A stretch of 64,000 nt of DNA from positions 20,983,747-21,047,746 of the forward strand of contig NC_064034.1 of the NCBI RefSeq assembly GCF_932526225.1, given 5' to 3'. The stretch comes from Nematostella vectensis. Its lineage: Eukaryota; Cnidaria; Anthozoa; Actiniaria; Edwardsiidae. Below the pieces are notes generated by a model that worked only from the letters and a program-made list of their open reading frames with translations, had not been told where the DNA came from and did no database searches. The position numbers and the translations under genes were made by a program. How positions within the stretch are numbered: position 1 is the first letter of the stretch; each line of letters starts with the position of its first letter. This document shows positions 41,001-45,906 of the stretch, piece after piece.

Positions 41001-42738
41001 GTTCGTGAACCAGAAGGGAACCAGAGTCGAATTCCAGTTTTTGGTGTATTGTATTCTCACTTATTCCCTATATATATCTCGCTTATTCCCTGTATATTTC
41101 ACTTATTCACTGTATATCCCACTTATTCACTGTATATTTCACCTATTCGCTGTATATCTCGCTTATTCACTGTATATTTCACTTATTTACTCTATATCTC
41201 ACTTATTCGCTGTATATCTCACTTATTGCCTGTATATCTCGCTTATTCACTATATATATCGCTTATTCACTGTATATCTCACTTATTTCCTGTAAATCTC
41301 GCTTATTTCCTGTATATCTCACTTATTACCTGTATACCTCACTATATCACAGAGATCTCAACACATTACCGTGTCTTTTGCAGAGCTCCAGTGACGAGAG
41401 TGATGACGTGGCGGTGGAGACTACCCAAAGAAGTAAGACCCACCTTGGAATACTGGACAAACTTGCAGGAAAAGTAGCCGAGCACGGTGAACCTTCAAGG
41501 TTTGTGCTATTATTTTGTTCTTTTATTTGAATAGGGTTCGTACAAGCGCGGGCCATAGGATAATCTGACTCCGAAATGAAGTCTAATGTCTTGTTAGTGT
41601 TGAATAAAGCACGTATTCCTACGTTGACTGGATGTATTGGCCTTGGTTTCGCTCCTCCAGCGAGTTCTGTAAACATGTTTTCTGAGAACCCTTGAGAGCT
41701 TGTTGGGTTACTAAGTATTCCCACTTTTTTTCTAGGAATACGGTCGAGCCCAAATATGTTTTCTGAGAACCCTTGAGAGCTTGTTGGGTTACTAAGTATT
41801 GCCAATTTTTTCTAGGAATATGGTCGAGCCCAAACATGTTTTCTGAGAACCCTTGAGTTTGGGGCTTGTTGGGTTACTAAGTATTGCCAATTTTTTCCTG
41901 GAATATGGTCAAGCCAAAACATGTTTTCTGAGAACCCTTGAGAGCTTGTTGGGTTACTAAGTATTGCCAATTTTTTTCTAGGAATACGGTCGAGCTCAAA
42001 CATGTTTTCTGAGAACCCTTGAGAGCTTGTTGGGTTACTAAGTATTGCCAATTTTTTTCTAGGAATATGGTGGAGCCCAAACATGTTTTCAGAGAACCCT
42101 TGAGGGCTTCTTGGTTTACTAATTATTCCTAATTTTTTTCTAGGAATACGTTCGAGCCTAAACATGTGGGTAAAGTTCAAGGCACTGTGAGAACCAAACG
42201 CTCCGCAAAACAAGCCCCGCGGGCTGGCACTGGGGCACGTGCGACCCGAGGGGGTAGTAGTAGGGAAGGTGAAGATACTCGTGCTGGCGTTAAACGCGCG
42301 AGGGGTACAACTCTAAAAGCCAAAGCAAAGAAAACACACACAAAAAAACCTCTGTACGACGACGACGATTCATTGTCGCCGGAACGTGAATCCGAACGCT
42401 ACTCCTGTAATCTCGAAAACTCCGAGAAAGAATTTCGGCATGAGGGGGTAAAGCCTACTTGTTTAAATACCGCCATGGTTGATGAATTGCCTGTAACCGC
42501 TGACCCAACACAGTATGAAGTTCGAGATACCGCTGAAATACCATCACAGTCACTAAAACCGTTAGAGCGACCTTTGCGGGCTCACTTTCAGTGCTCTTCG
42601 ATTCTGGACGAGTTTATCCCGGATGCACGAGACAAGGACGTCGGTTGGGCTCCCTGTGGTCTCGTGGACTCGGTAGATCTAGACACTGGGTCGATCAGCA
42701 AAAAACCCCACAGATCCATTTTAGATGATTTTATATAA
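19934..42738 (+). CDS. ERCC6L2: ERCC6L2-like SNF2-family DNA-dependent ATPase (21 coding exons traced)
   Basis: The joined exons encode 1482 residues after an unassigned first exon; residues are counted from the first full codon of exon 2. The order matches human ERCC6L2 as I remember it. There is a Tudor-like domain (about 1-60), SNF2 lobe 1 (about 220-480; GDDMGLGKT 250-258, DEVH 373-376, LTGTP 400-404), and a CxCGSG...CC motif (520-532). Lobe 2 (about 580-755) has VLLFSYST 630-637, [15 protein letters not shown] 685-699 and QAQDRAYRIGQ 715-725. Then come an acidic region (829-1196), the HEBO region of the long isoform (1197-1246) and a basic tail with two SILD(D/E)F motifs. The family acts in the nucleus in genome maintenance and end joining; loss in humans causes marrow failure. 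All junctions are GT-AG and in phase. The oddity is an in-frame TAA in exon 20 (residue 1230), so this allele may encode a truncated product. Confidence 0.93.
20046..20645 (+). other. intron 2, nothing notable
   Basis: AT-rich intron ending in a short pyrimidine tract and CTCAG. No repeat or nested gene is apparent. Confidence 0.6.
20646..20734 (+). CDS. ERCC6L2: ERCC6L2-like exon 3: end of Tudor-like domain
   Basis: Bounded by CTCAG and TCAG|GTGCAG. It encodes [20 protein letters not shown] and a short basic tail. The YAD...V...LRKIP pattern continues the Tudor-like fold begun in exon 2 and matches the human protein at the same place. Confidence 0.88.
21167..21251 (+). CDS. ERCC6L2: ERCC6L2-like exon 4: linker
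   Basis: Acceptor TTTTTACAG, donor GAG|GTAAGT. It encodes a poorly conserved acidic linker beginning VEPISRSEC. The assignment rests on strong splice sites and exact phase agreement with both neighbours. Confidence 0.8.
21405..21466 (+). CDS. ERCC6L2: ERCC6L2-like exon 5: linker
   Basis: Bounded by ATACAG and GAAG|GTTTGC. It encodes [20 protein letters not shown], an acidic linker. Phase is kept on both sides. Confidence 0.78.
21557..21757 (+). CDS. ERCC6L2: ERCC6L2-like exon 6: basic linker
   Basis: Acceptor ATACCAG, donor AGTG|GTGAGT. It encodes 66 codons, rich in lysine, arginine and serine ([17 protein letters not shown] at the start), a likely disordered, nuclear-targeting linker. It has no recognised domain. 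Confidence 0.85.
21832..21935 (+). CDS. ERCC6L2: ERCC6L2-like exon 7: conserved pre-helicase segment
   Basis: Acceptor GATTCAG, donor CAG|GTAGGG. It encodes [15 protein letters not shown] and onward to HPVIQ. The FDDxDLEKPxF pattern matches the segment just before the ATPase core in human ERCC6L2, which strongly supports the family assignment. Confidence 0.93.
22090..22470 (+). repeat. 23-bp minisatellite in intron 7
   Basis: About 15 copies of ACATATGGCTTGTTGTAACTGAT occur, with variants. Three more degenerate units lie at about 22730-22795, directly before exon 8. The acceptor of exon 8 (CATATGACTTGCAG) aligns with the unit's CATATGGCTTGTTG, so the array and the functional intron end share sequence. 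Confidence 0.9.
22475..22590 (+). repeat. short TCGTCCACAA repeat cluster
   Basis: TCGTCCACAA-like decamers occur about six times at irregular spacing of roughly 17-27 bases, with GTCAACT between some of them. Nothing suggests coding or a CRISPR array. Confidence 0.6.
22804..23025 (+). CDS. ERCC6L2: ERCC6L2-like exon 8: ATP-binding motif I
   Basis: Acceptor CTTGCAG, donor CAG|GTAAAA, 74 codons, phase 0 at both ends. It contains [16 protein letters not shown] (the Q-motif region) and [20 protein letters not shown] with the Walker A lysine at residue 257. This is the nucleotide-binding start of a SNF2-type ATPase and is nearly identical to human ERCC6L2 over this block. Confidence 0.97.
23026..23371 (+). 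other. intron 8
   Basis: No repeat array or nested gene. Two tandem CCCTAA hexamers occur near 23120 but are too short to mean a telomeric insertion. Confidence 0.6.
23372..23575 (+). CDS. ERCC6L2: ERCC6L2-like exon 9: motif Ia region
   Basis: Acceptor TTTTTTTCCAG, donor GTG|GTATGT, 68 codons. It encodes [20 protein letters not shown] and [12 protein letters not shown], the motif Ia and Ib segments of lobe 1. The sequence [13 protein letters not shown] is shared with human ERCC6L2. Confidence 0.97.
23739..23851 (+). CDS. ERCC6L2: ERCC6L2-like exon 10: motif II (DEVH)
   Basis: Acceptor TTTTTTAG, donor AAG|GTAAAA. It encodes [20 protein letters not shown] and onward. The Walker B acid pair (D373, E374) is intact; the box reads DEVH rather than the usual DEAH. 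The 3' half of the exon and its donor have been copied several times into the following intron. Confidence 0.96.
23867..24212 (+). repeat. degenerate tandem copies of the exon 10 3' end
   Basis: Four decayed copies of the block AAAGACCCCTCAGCCAAGAA...GTCCAAAGAAGGTAA follow the exon, starting near 23867, 23941, 24004 and 24123. Two retain a GT donor: AAC|GTAAGA near 23924 and GAAG|GTAAGA near 23988, the latter closer to consensus than the real one. The last two share a longer tail (GGATTTCAACCTGC...AGAACTTTCAT). Confidence 0.85.
24406..24584 (+). CDS. ERCC6L2: ERCC6L2-like exon 11: motif III
   Basis: Acceptor TTATTTAG, donor ACAA|GTAAGA. It encodes [20 protein letters not shown], the motif III block, then [16 protein letters not shown], also found in the human protein. 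Phase-split codons on both sides are consistent. Confidence 0.97.
24650..25185 (+). repeat. 100-bp minisatellite in intron 11
   Basis: About five copies of a unit of roughly 100 bp (TAGGCCCAGTTGCCTCCTTGC ... CTTCTCCACAGTTTGTCAG ... GGTTGGGAGAATTTGTGGAA). The last copy is diverged. It is noncoding and intronic; the 82-codon frame across it is a by-product. Confidence 0.9.
25394..25477 (+). CDS. ERCC6L2: ERCC6L2-like exon 12: end of lobe 1
   Basis: Acceptor CCTGCAG, donor AAAG|GTAATA. It encodes [20 protein letters not shown] and QHLPHK, the conserved W-x-L-R-R-T-K segment at the end of lobe 1 of SNF2 proteins. Confidence 0.95.
25776..25924 (+). CDS. ERCC6L2: ERCC6L2-like exon 13: SEC-C-like cysteine motif
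   Basis: Acceptor TGTTCAG, donor TCG|GTGAGA. It encodes [19 protein letters not shown], the usual SNF2 segment after lobe 1, then [16 protein letters not shown] (residues 518-533). The spacing C-x-C-G-S-G-x5-C-C is that of the zinc-binding SEC-C motif. Human ERCC6L2 has a similar C-x-C-x-S-G...CC at this point by memory. The function there is unknown to me. Confidence 0.95.
25925..26328 (+). other. intron 13, nothing notable
   Basis: AT-rich intron with no repeat array or nested gene. Confidence 0.6.
26329..26457 (+). CDS. ERCC6L2: ERCC6L2-like exon 14: inter-lobe helix
   Basis: Acceptor TTGCCAG, donor CGG|GTAGGG, 43 codons. It starts with two more cysteines (CCPVSGEP) directly after the exon 13 motif and contains [14 protein letters not shown]. 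The L-K-V-A-N-H pattern is shared with human ERCC6L2. Confidence 0.95.
27668..27884 (+). repeat. 73-bp repeat, three copies
   Basis: GTATCTGTGGAACCTGACTA followed by TTTTTATATTTTAG and GTGTGGTACACATGCCCCTTT occurs three times, at 27670, 27743 and 27816. It is intronic and noncoding. Confidence 0.9.
29575..29684. mobile_element. foldback MITE, copy 1
   Basis: The ends GGTTTTCATAAGCCCGTG and, inverted, GGTTTTCATAAACCC enclose about 75 bp. The same left end also appears near 57664, and a related element lies at 29821-29925. Confidence 0.6.
29821..29925. mobile_element. foldback MITE, copy 2, with TA ends
   Basis: A 105-bp segment starts TAGAGTGGTTTTCAAAAACCC and ends with the inverted equivalent, GAAAACCACTCTA. 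TA at both tips would fit a Tc1/mariner-type target site. It shares CCCGTGAAAT and TGTCTTTGTTCT with copy 1. Confidence 0.65.
29985..30320 (-). pseudogene. Arg/Glu-rich repeat-protein fragment, probably from a mobile element
   Basis: One minus-strand frame encodes repeats of about 19-23 residues resembling [19 protein letters not shown], four times ([37 protein letters not shown], then a stop, [33 protein letters not shown]). In-frame stops (one between copies, one upstream) show it is broken. Similar charged repeats occur in ORFs of several eukaryotic mobile elements, but I cannot assign a family. Confidence 0.5.
30961..31143 (+). CDS. ERCC6L2: ERCC6L2-like exon 15: start of lobe 2
   Basis: Acceptor GTCACCAG, donor GAG|GTAAAG, 61 codons, phase 0. 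It includes [11 protein letters not shown]-type sequence (here [15 protein letters not shown]) and KVLLFSYST (motif IV). The exon begins with [19 protein letters not shown], matching the human spacer. The exon has no early ATG of its own. Confidence 0.95.
31322..31563 (+). CDS. ERCC6L2: ERCC6L2-like exon 16: motifs V and start of VI
   Basis: Acceptor CTTGTAG, donor GACAG|GTACTC. It encodes [39 protein letters not shown] (motif V) and [15 protein letters not shown]. The arginine codon of motif VI (R719) is split by the next intron. These residues contact ATP and DNA in SNF2 translocases. Confidence 0.97.
31564..32231 (+). other. intron 16, with a decayed exon copy
   Basis: Otherwise unremarkable sequence. 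It contains a degraded duplicate of exon 17 at 32107-32150, described separately. Confidence 0.6.
32107..32150 (+). pseudogene. decayed duplicate of the motif VI exon
   Basis: After TTATCAG the sequence GGTCTACCGTACTGGCTAGG continuing to GATGTTCAG aligns with the start of exon 17 (GGCCTACCGCATTGGTCAGC...GATGTTCAG). Differences over about 36 bases are mostly transitions. In the exon 17 frame it reads VYRTG then a TAG stop, so it cannot replace exon 17. Similarity fades after about 45 bases. Confidence 0.8.
32232..32331 (+). CDS. ERCC6L2: ERCC6L2-like exon 17: motif VI
   Basis: Acceptor CCTATCAG, donor CAG|GTATTA. It encodes [20 protein letters not shown] then [13 protein letters not shown]. 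This completes motif VI (arginine finger R722) and the conserved segment after it, nearly identical to the human protein. Confidence 0.97.
32340..32480 (+). repeat. ATC/ATT trinucleotide microsatellite in intron 17
   Basis: Imperfect runs of ATC and ATT lie just after exon 17. They mirror the GAT-rich sequence in intron 18 and exon 19. Confidence 0.8.
32551..32778 (+). CDS. ERCC6L2: ERCC6L2-like exon 18: post-helicase segment
   Basis: Acceptor AATATCAG, donor GAG|GTAAGG, 76 codons, phase 0. It contains [24 protein letters not shown] (written with a break), then [12 protein letters not shown]. The R-Y-F...GELFGI-x-NLF pattern is conserved in ERCC6L2 orthologues. Confidence 0.96.
32800..32985 (+). 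repeat. GAT trinucleotide microsatellite in intron 18
   Basis: Imperfect GATGATGATG tracts fill about 180 bases between exons 18 and 19. The same trinucleotide dominates part of exon 19. Confidence 0.85.
33200..34304 (+). CDS. ERCC6L2: ERCC6L2-like exon 19: long acidic, disordered region
   Basis: Acceptor GTTTCACAG, donor TTGG|GTGAGT. The 368 codons follow exon 18 in phase 0. The first half is Ser/Asp-rich with a basic patch [12 protein letters not shown] that looks like a nuclear localisation signal. The second half (about 33950-34130) is an Asp/Asn run encoded by GAT and GAC repeats. There is no folded domain. The opposite strand and other frames also stay open here because of the repeat; these are shadows. 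Confidence 0.9.
34428..35030 (+). repeat. 113-bp minisatellite in intron 19
   Basis: Five to six copies of a unit starting TATGGTGGACCACCCCTCCC and including ACTTTTCACCATATCCACCA and GGCCATGGTACTTGCAGTGC, spaced 113 bp (34648, 34761, 34874, 34987). Short frames here are artefacts of the repeat. Confidence 0.92.
35035..35570 (+). repeat. 49-bp minisatellite in intron 19
   Basis: About ten copies of a 49-bp unit (ATACTTGCAGTGCTAAATGAC, then TTTTATGTATTGATCTCCGT, then GCTATCAG). It shares ACTTGCAGTGCT with the preceding 113-bp array, suggesting it grew out of that array's last unit. Confidence 0.93.
35571..35699 (+). other. spacer between minisatellites
   Basis: A short unique spacer containing an imperfect inverted repeat, CCATTTGGCCATTTGCC...GACAAATGGCCATTCC. 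Confidence 0.5.
35700..40245 (+). repeat. 4.5-kb minisatellite of a 34-bp unit in intron 19
   Basis: About 133 copies of GAACTGGGGATGGGGTACAT followed by GACACTTCAATACT. Point variants mark internal duplications: a GCGGATGGAGTACATGACACATC variant recurs at about 37030, 37200, 37880 and 39050. This implies block copies of 20 units (about 680 bp) and 59 units (about 2006 bp). The array ends 27 bases before exon 20. It is noncoding; minus-strand frames inside it are by-products. Confidence 0.97.
40272..40420 (+). CDS. ERCC6L2: ERCC6L2-like exon 20: HEBO-region exon with an in-frame stop
   Basis: Acceptor CCTCGACAG, donor GAG|GTACAC; the phase joins both neighbours. The reading is [40 protein letters not shown]. 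By memory the human protein reads ...[23 protein letters not shown], so coding similarity continues in the same frame on both sides of the TAA at 40370-40372. The stop replaces the glutamate codon and could come from one G-to-T change (GAA to TAA). Skipping the exon would also shift the frame. The last 252 residues would be lost. A sequencing or assembly error, or a null allele, cannot be told apart here. Confidence 0.88.
40575..40738. repeat. perfect palindrome, two 80-bp arms, 4-bp loop
   Basis: Bases 40575-40654 are the exact reverse complement of 40659-40738, with CAAA between them. The centre reads CATCAGGGGACAAATCCCCTGATG. No mismatch was found by eye. It could be a foldback transposable element or a recent inverted duplication; a transcript would form a long hairpin. 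Confidence 0.92.
40888..41345 (+). repeat. 20-bp pyrimidine-rich minisatellite before exon 21
   Basis: Units of CTGTATATCTCACTTATTCC repeat about 18 times, interrupted near 40975-41050. Three units make 60 bases, which explains the long open frames with a 20-residue period. The array ends about 40 bases before the acceptor of exon 21. Confidence 0.9.
41384..41499 (+). CDS. ERCC6L2: ERCC6L2-like exon 21
   Basis: Acceptor CTTTTGCAG, donor CAAG|GTTTGT, 38 codons then a split Arg. It encodes [18 protein letters not shown] and [17 protein letters not shown]. Phase 0 at its start requires exon 20 to be included. Confidence 0.85.
41659..42143 (+). repeat. 81-bp array repeating the acceptor of the last exon
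   Basis: The unit contains a branch-point-like TTACTAAGTATT, a T-rich tract, CTAG, then GAATACGGTCGAGCCCAAACATG, matching the real exon start GAATACGTTCGAGCCTAAACATG. Acceptor-like CTAG sites end at 41734, 41814, 41981, 42063 and 42143; the one near 41899 has become CTGG. Only the last opens the long exon. The others would read NTVEPKYVF then stop. Confidence 0.9.
42144..42738 (+). CDS. ERCC6L2: ERCC6L2-like exon 22: basic tail and SILD(D/E)F motifs, stop
   Basis: After TTTTTTTCTAG the exon encodes 197 residues and TAA. The first third is Arg/Lys/Ala-rich and probably disordered. Near the end are [10 protein letters not shown] (from residue 1436) and RSILDDFI as the last eight residues. Human ERCC6L2 has one SILDDLF-type motif in its tail by memory. 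If the TAA in exon 20 is real, this exon is untranslated in that transcript. Confidence 0.88.
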
Positions 42739-43330
42739 GGGGCCAGTTAATTGGCATATTCTGCCATCCGGGAAAAAATAGGTCCAAGTATCATTTGTAT
42801 CGCCCAGTAACGTCATTTCAAACGATTTTTAACAATATCTTTTTACAGGAAGTCGTAAAACCGATATATTTTTATAAAATTATTTTACTGTAATTTTATT
42901 AGGAGTTGCAGTGTAGGGTTACACAGAGAATATCATCAGTTCAATTGTCCACTGCATCATATCACCCCCGAGGCTTTTTACAGTAAATGATGTTCGTTTT
43001 TTAGGGGAGAACATATGACTGACTGAAAATCTTGATTTAAAAACAAATATTTATTCTTATTGCCCGTAATAGAATATAGAATTCTGACTATTTCGCTTCC
43101 TGTGGTGTCACGGCCGCTTAACATAGGGTACTGGGTCGCCGAAAAGAATGACTTAATAATGAATGTCGTAGACGATTCATTTATTAATGGCGACGTTTTT
43201 ATCAAATTTATTTATTAGACTATTGCCGCCAGCTTCGAGGCTTTTGATTAAGGTGATTCCGATTTCAATTTTTAACCTTAGTCAAAACAGTTTTGAAATG
43301 CTAATATTTTGCGTCTCAGCCGAAAATAAA
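42739..43330 (+). terminator. ERCC6L2: 3' UTR and possible polyadenylation signal
   Basis: The first AATAAA on the + strand after the stop is at 43325-43330, about 590 bases downstream. No closer canonical signal is present. A minus-strand AATAAA at 42895-42900 faces the other way and could serve an opposing transcript. Confidence 0.35.
42978..43205 (-). CDS. uncharacterised minus-strand open frame
   Basis: A 75-codon frame (starting from a non-ATG codon, with IKTSPLINESSTT near its start) reads toward the ERCC6L2 3' end. Composition is protein-like but I recognise no domain. It may be part of the same unit as 43548-43796. A minus-strand AATAAA lies 80 bases beyond its stop. It could be chance. 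Confidence 0.15.
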   Translation of the reverse strand: MIKTSPLINESSTTFIIKSFFSATQYPMLSGRDTTGSEIVRILYSITGNKNKYLFLNQDFQSVICSPLKNEHHLL

Positions 43331-43547
43331 ATTAAACCCAAGCCATTCATTTATGATTAAAGAAGTGAATTTGGTAAATTTTGATAAAAGTATGATTTTC
43401 ATTAATGCTGTTGAAAATATTATATGTTATTAAAATGACTTGGATGTTTTTAGATATTGTCGTTTTATCTGTTTCTATTGATATTTGCTTACTTGCCGCC
43501 CATTCCTTTTGTTCTACTGACGACGTTTGATAGTCTTGTACCGCCTT

Positions 43548-43796
43548 TCATAACAAACGTATAATAATATTCGTTTTATCAACTTTGCTTATATCTACGG
43601 ATTTAATTTGACCACACACGGTTTCTAAAAGACCATTTTTCACGGCGCACCTGACGATATAAGATTCCGAGAAAATGTCGCGATTCAATAAAGAAGGGAG
43701 AAGGCCGGTATCTGCGATGAAAGAAAATAACGTGTTCTCCACAACATTAGCTTGACATAATGTCACATTGGGTTTTGTAGTTTTTTTTAGTGTCAT
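43548..43796 (-). CDS. uncharacterised 82-codon minus-strand frame with a DTG motif
   Basis: The frame begins MTLKKTTKPNVTLCQANVV and contains FSFIADTGLLPSLLNRDIF (DTG at residues 29-31). Hydrophobic residues before DTG and a later LLETVCGQI faintly resemble a retropepsin-like aspartic protease. The usual small residue after DTG is missing and the length is short. It could be a transposon remnant or chance. Confidence 0.22.
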   Translation of the reverse strand: MTLKKTTKPNVTLCQANVVENTLFSFIADTGLLPSLLNRDIFSESYIVRCAVKNGLLETVCGQIKSVDISKVDKTNIIIRLL

Positions 43797-43878
43797 GTTT
43801 AAGTTTGTTAAGTAGTGATTGTCTTGTAAGCGTATTGGTGTTGTTGTTGCTGTTTTTAATTACATTATTGGGACCGCT

Positions 43879-43886
43879 TATAAAAA
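43879..43886 (+). promoter_or_regulatory. TATA-box-like TATAAAAA
   Basis: A TATAAAAA in the + direction lies 1.1 kb after the ERCC6L2 stop and 200 bp before the CRE and X-box pair. No coding start follows nearby, so its use is uncertain. Confidence 0.2.
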
Positions 43887-44079
43887 CCTAGCCCCCTTTA
43901 AGTTAGAAGACTCACGAAGCTTAGGTGAGCCCCAAAATTTGACCCAAACGATCAAAAAAACACAAGCGCCTACCAATTTTTTTTTCTTGAGTCGATTAAA
44001 TTAAAATCTCATAATACGTTCTGATTTGTACAACCTTTAGTCTTTCTAGTCTCAGGGCCCGTCGTGAAACATTCTCTTG

Positions 44080-44280
44080 TGACGTCATGGCATGATACCG
44101 CTCTGATGTTTCCATAGTAACCTTAAGTGATTAATGACTAGCGCCCAGAGCGCACGTTACCTGAAAGTCGTGTCGTGCTCAGACAGCTGGTGCAGCGCTT
44201 GCTGAGCGAAACCGAAAACCGAAACTCGAGAGAGAAAACATTGCCTGACCGAGTGATCATAGTTGGATGACGTGCTCGAG
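44080..44280 (+). promoter_or_regulatory. candidate promoter and 5' noncoding exon (CRE + RFX X-box)
   Basis: A perfect CRE TGACGTCA (44080-44087) is followed by GTTTCCATAGTAACC (44108-44122), close to the RFX X-box palindrome GTTNCCATGGNAAC. About 160 bases on there is a consensus donor, CTCGAG|GTGAGT at 44281. This looks like a promoter and untranslated first exon reading right. No downstream coding exon could be joined. Confidence 0.35.
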
Positions 44281-45906
44281 GTGAGTCTATCTGCGCTTTG
44301 TGTACCTGCGAAAGTACTGCACAATGAGACATGCTTAGACATGAGGATTTGAAGTGACTAAAGTTGTGTTGGCACCCGTCTGTTTTTTTTTCTTCTTTAA
44401 TCTCCTCAACGTATCATACAAAGTCCCTGCTAGTGGTGAAAATCTGTAGTTAGCTTTCTATTTTTTTTTTGGAAACTGATCTTTGATGTTTTATAGTTTA
44501 TTGATTCTAGAATACTAGCAGACCGTGCCAATATTTCGCATTTAAACTAACGGTCATTAATGCTTGCAATATCTTCCTCTCGGAAATTAATCGCTGTTCT
44601 GTAATGCCAATCTTTCAGCTTGACAAGGGAGATAAAGGCTACTTCGGAATGGTAGGTGCTTGAATCTGTAGAACAGGTAAAAATGGCTTTCTTTCGTCCT
44701 TCTAAGTAATATTTTTTGTTATTAGTAATATTCATTGACTCAGTTAAAGCTGGACGTTAAAAATAACGTTATATATTTTTTATGTGTATTCTCTCTGTAG
44801 TGGTCGATATGACCTTTAGGCGAACCCCTTTAGGCAATGCCCTCACCCACTTTCTAAATGCCCTCACCCACTTGACCAATAACTGTCTCACTGCGCTCGG
44901 CTTTTTTTCGCTGAAGAACGGAGTAAAGTTTCTAAGTAAGCATTTTGACTTGAAAAGGCGTCTTTGTCTTACAGGACTTTTAGTGTTTCGAGACTGTTAC
45001 CTCATCCTAAAGCCCTAAGATGACAAGTATAACAACTACAGCCCGATCGAACCTCGTAATTAAAATACTGCCAACACCACGAGCTGTGGTTTCTTGGAAG
45101 TGGCCTTATCTATGCTATTAAAAGTATGATTTACAAAACTGTTATTCTATCAGTCATCATATTTTCACTCCAAAAGCCAGCGGTAGAGCAGTGCAAAGAG
45201 AAACCAAGCGCAATGTGTGGTCGCATGACTGAAATAATATCGGTGGTTTCACCTAGAAGTTCAAAGGGTCTCAAATAAACTGCTTACTTCTAAAAAGCGA
45301 GTCAAGACCGTTATTGCGGATTCTTTAGATATTACATTTGGCTGGTGGTTGAAGAATCTATTTGGTGATTTGTCATTTTCAGTTTTTTTTTTCAAAAAAG
45401 ACAACATTTAAGATTAAGTTTACAATGGAAATATAAAAAGGTTTTGAAACGGGAACATGTTTTGAAAACAAATCGCAGGTAAAAAATGGCCTTCAGGATT
45501 ATCTTTTAAAGACCAATTTACCGTAAGTATTTAATTACAAGATTTTTAAGTAAGACAAAAAATCAACGAATCCAGTGATAAAGTGATAAAGGCTCATCAA
45601 GTTCGACAATTGTGTGTAAACTTAGTTGTCTGTTTTCAGCATATTCTTTGAAGGGAAAATGATTTCCGGTCAATCACCATTTTTCCCTCGAAACTAAAAT
45701 TATGTTTTCTAAATCAGAGTCATTTGTCTAACAATTCTAGATGGCAAACCTATATCAGTCCATTTATCTTTTTTCTATAAATTTTATTTTTCATGTAAAC
45801 TTCCGTTTCGTCCGCACACAAAGCAGCAAAGAGCGCCAATATCCTCAACCATATCAAGTCTCTCCCGGTTGAGCGCTGTTTGACCGACAATTTCTACATT
45901 TTTTTT
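44281..45906. other. no gene seen
   Basis: AT-rich sequence with a small duplication of GCCCTCACCCACTT near 44840-44870. Nothing else is recognised. Confidence 0.4.

Larger units (their letters stand above)
40421..41383 (+). other. intron 20, with a palindrome and a pyrimidine-rich array
   Basis: It holds the 164-bp perfect palindrome (40575-40738) and the 20-bp array (40888-41345), described separately. The open frames across the array are artefacts. Confidence 0.6.

Noticed and set aside
40863-41477. A 204-codon hydrophobic open frame
   Set aside because: It runs through a 20-bp minisatellite and shows a 20-residue period; its end overlaps exon 21 in a different frame.
41347-42213. Minus-strand open frames of 133 and 152 codons
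   Set aside because: They are the antisense of the repeated acceptor array.
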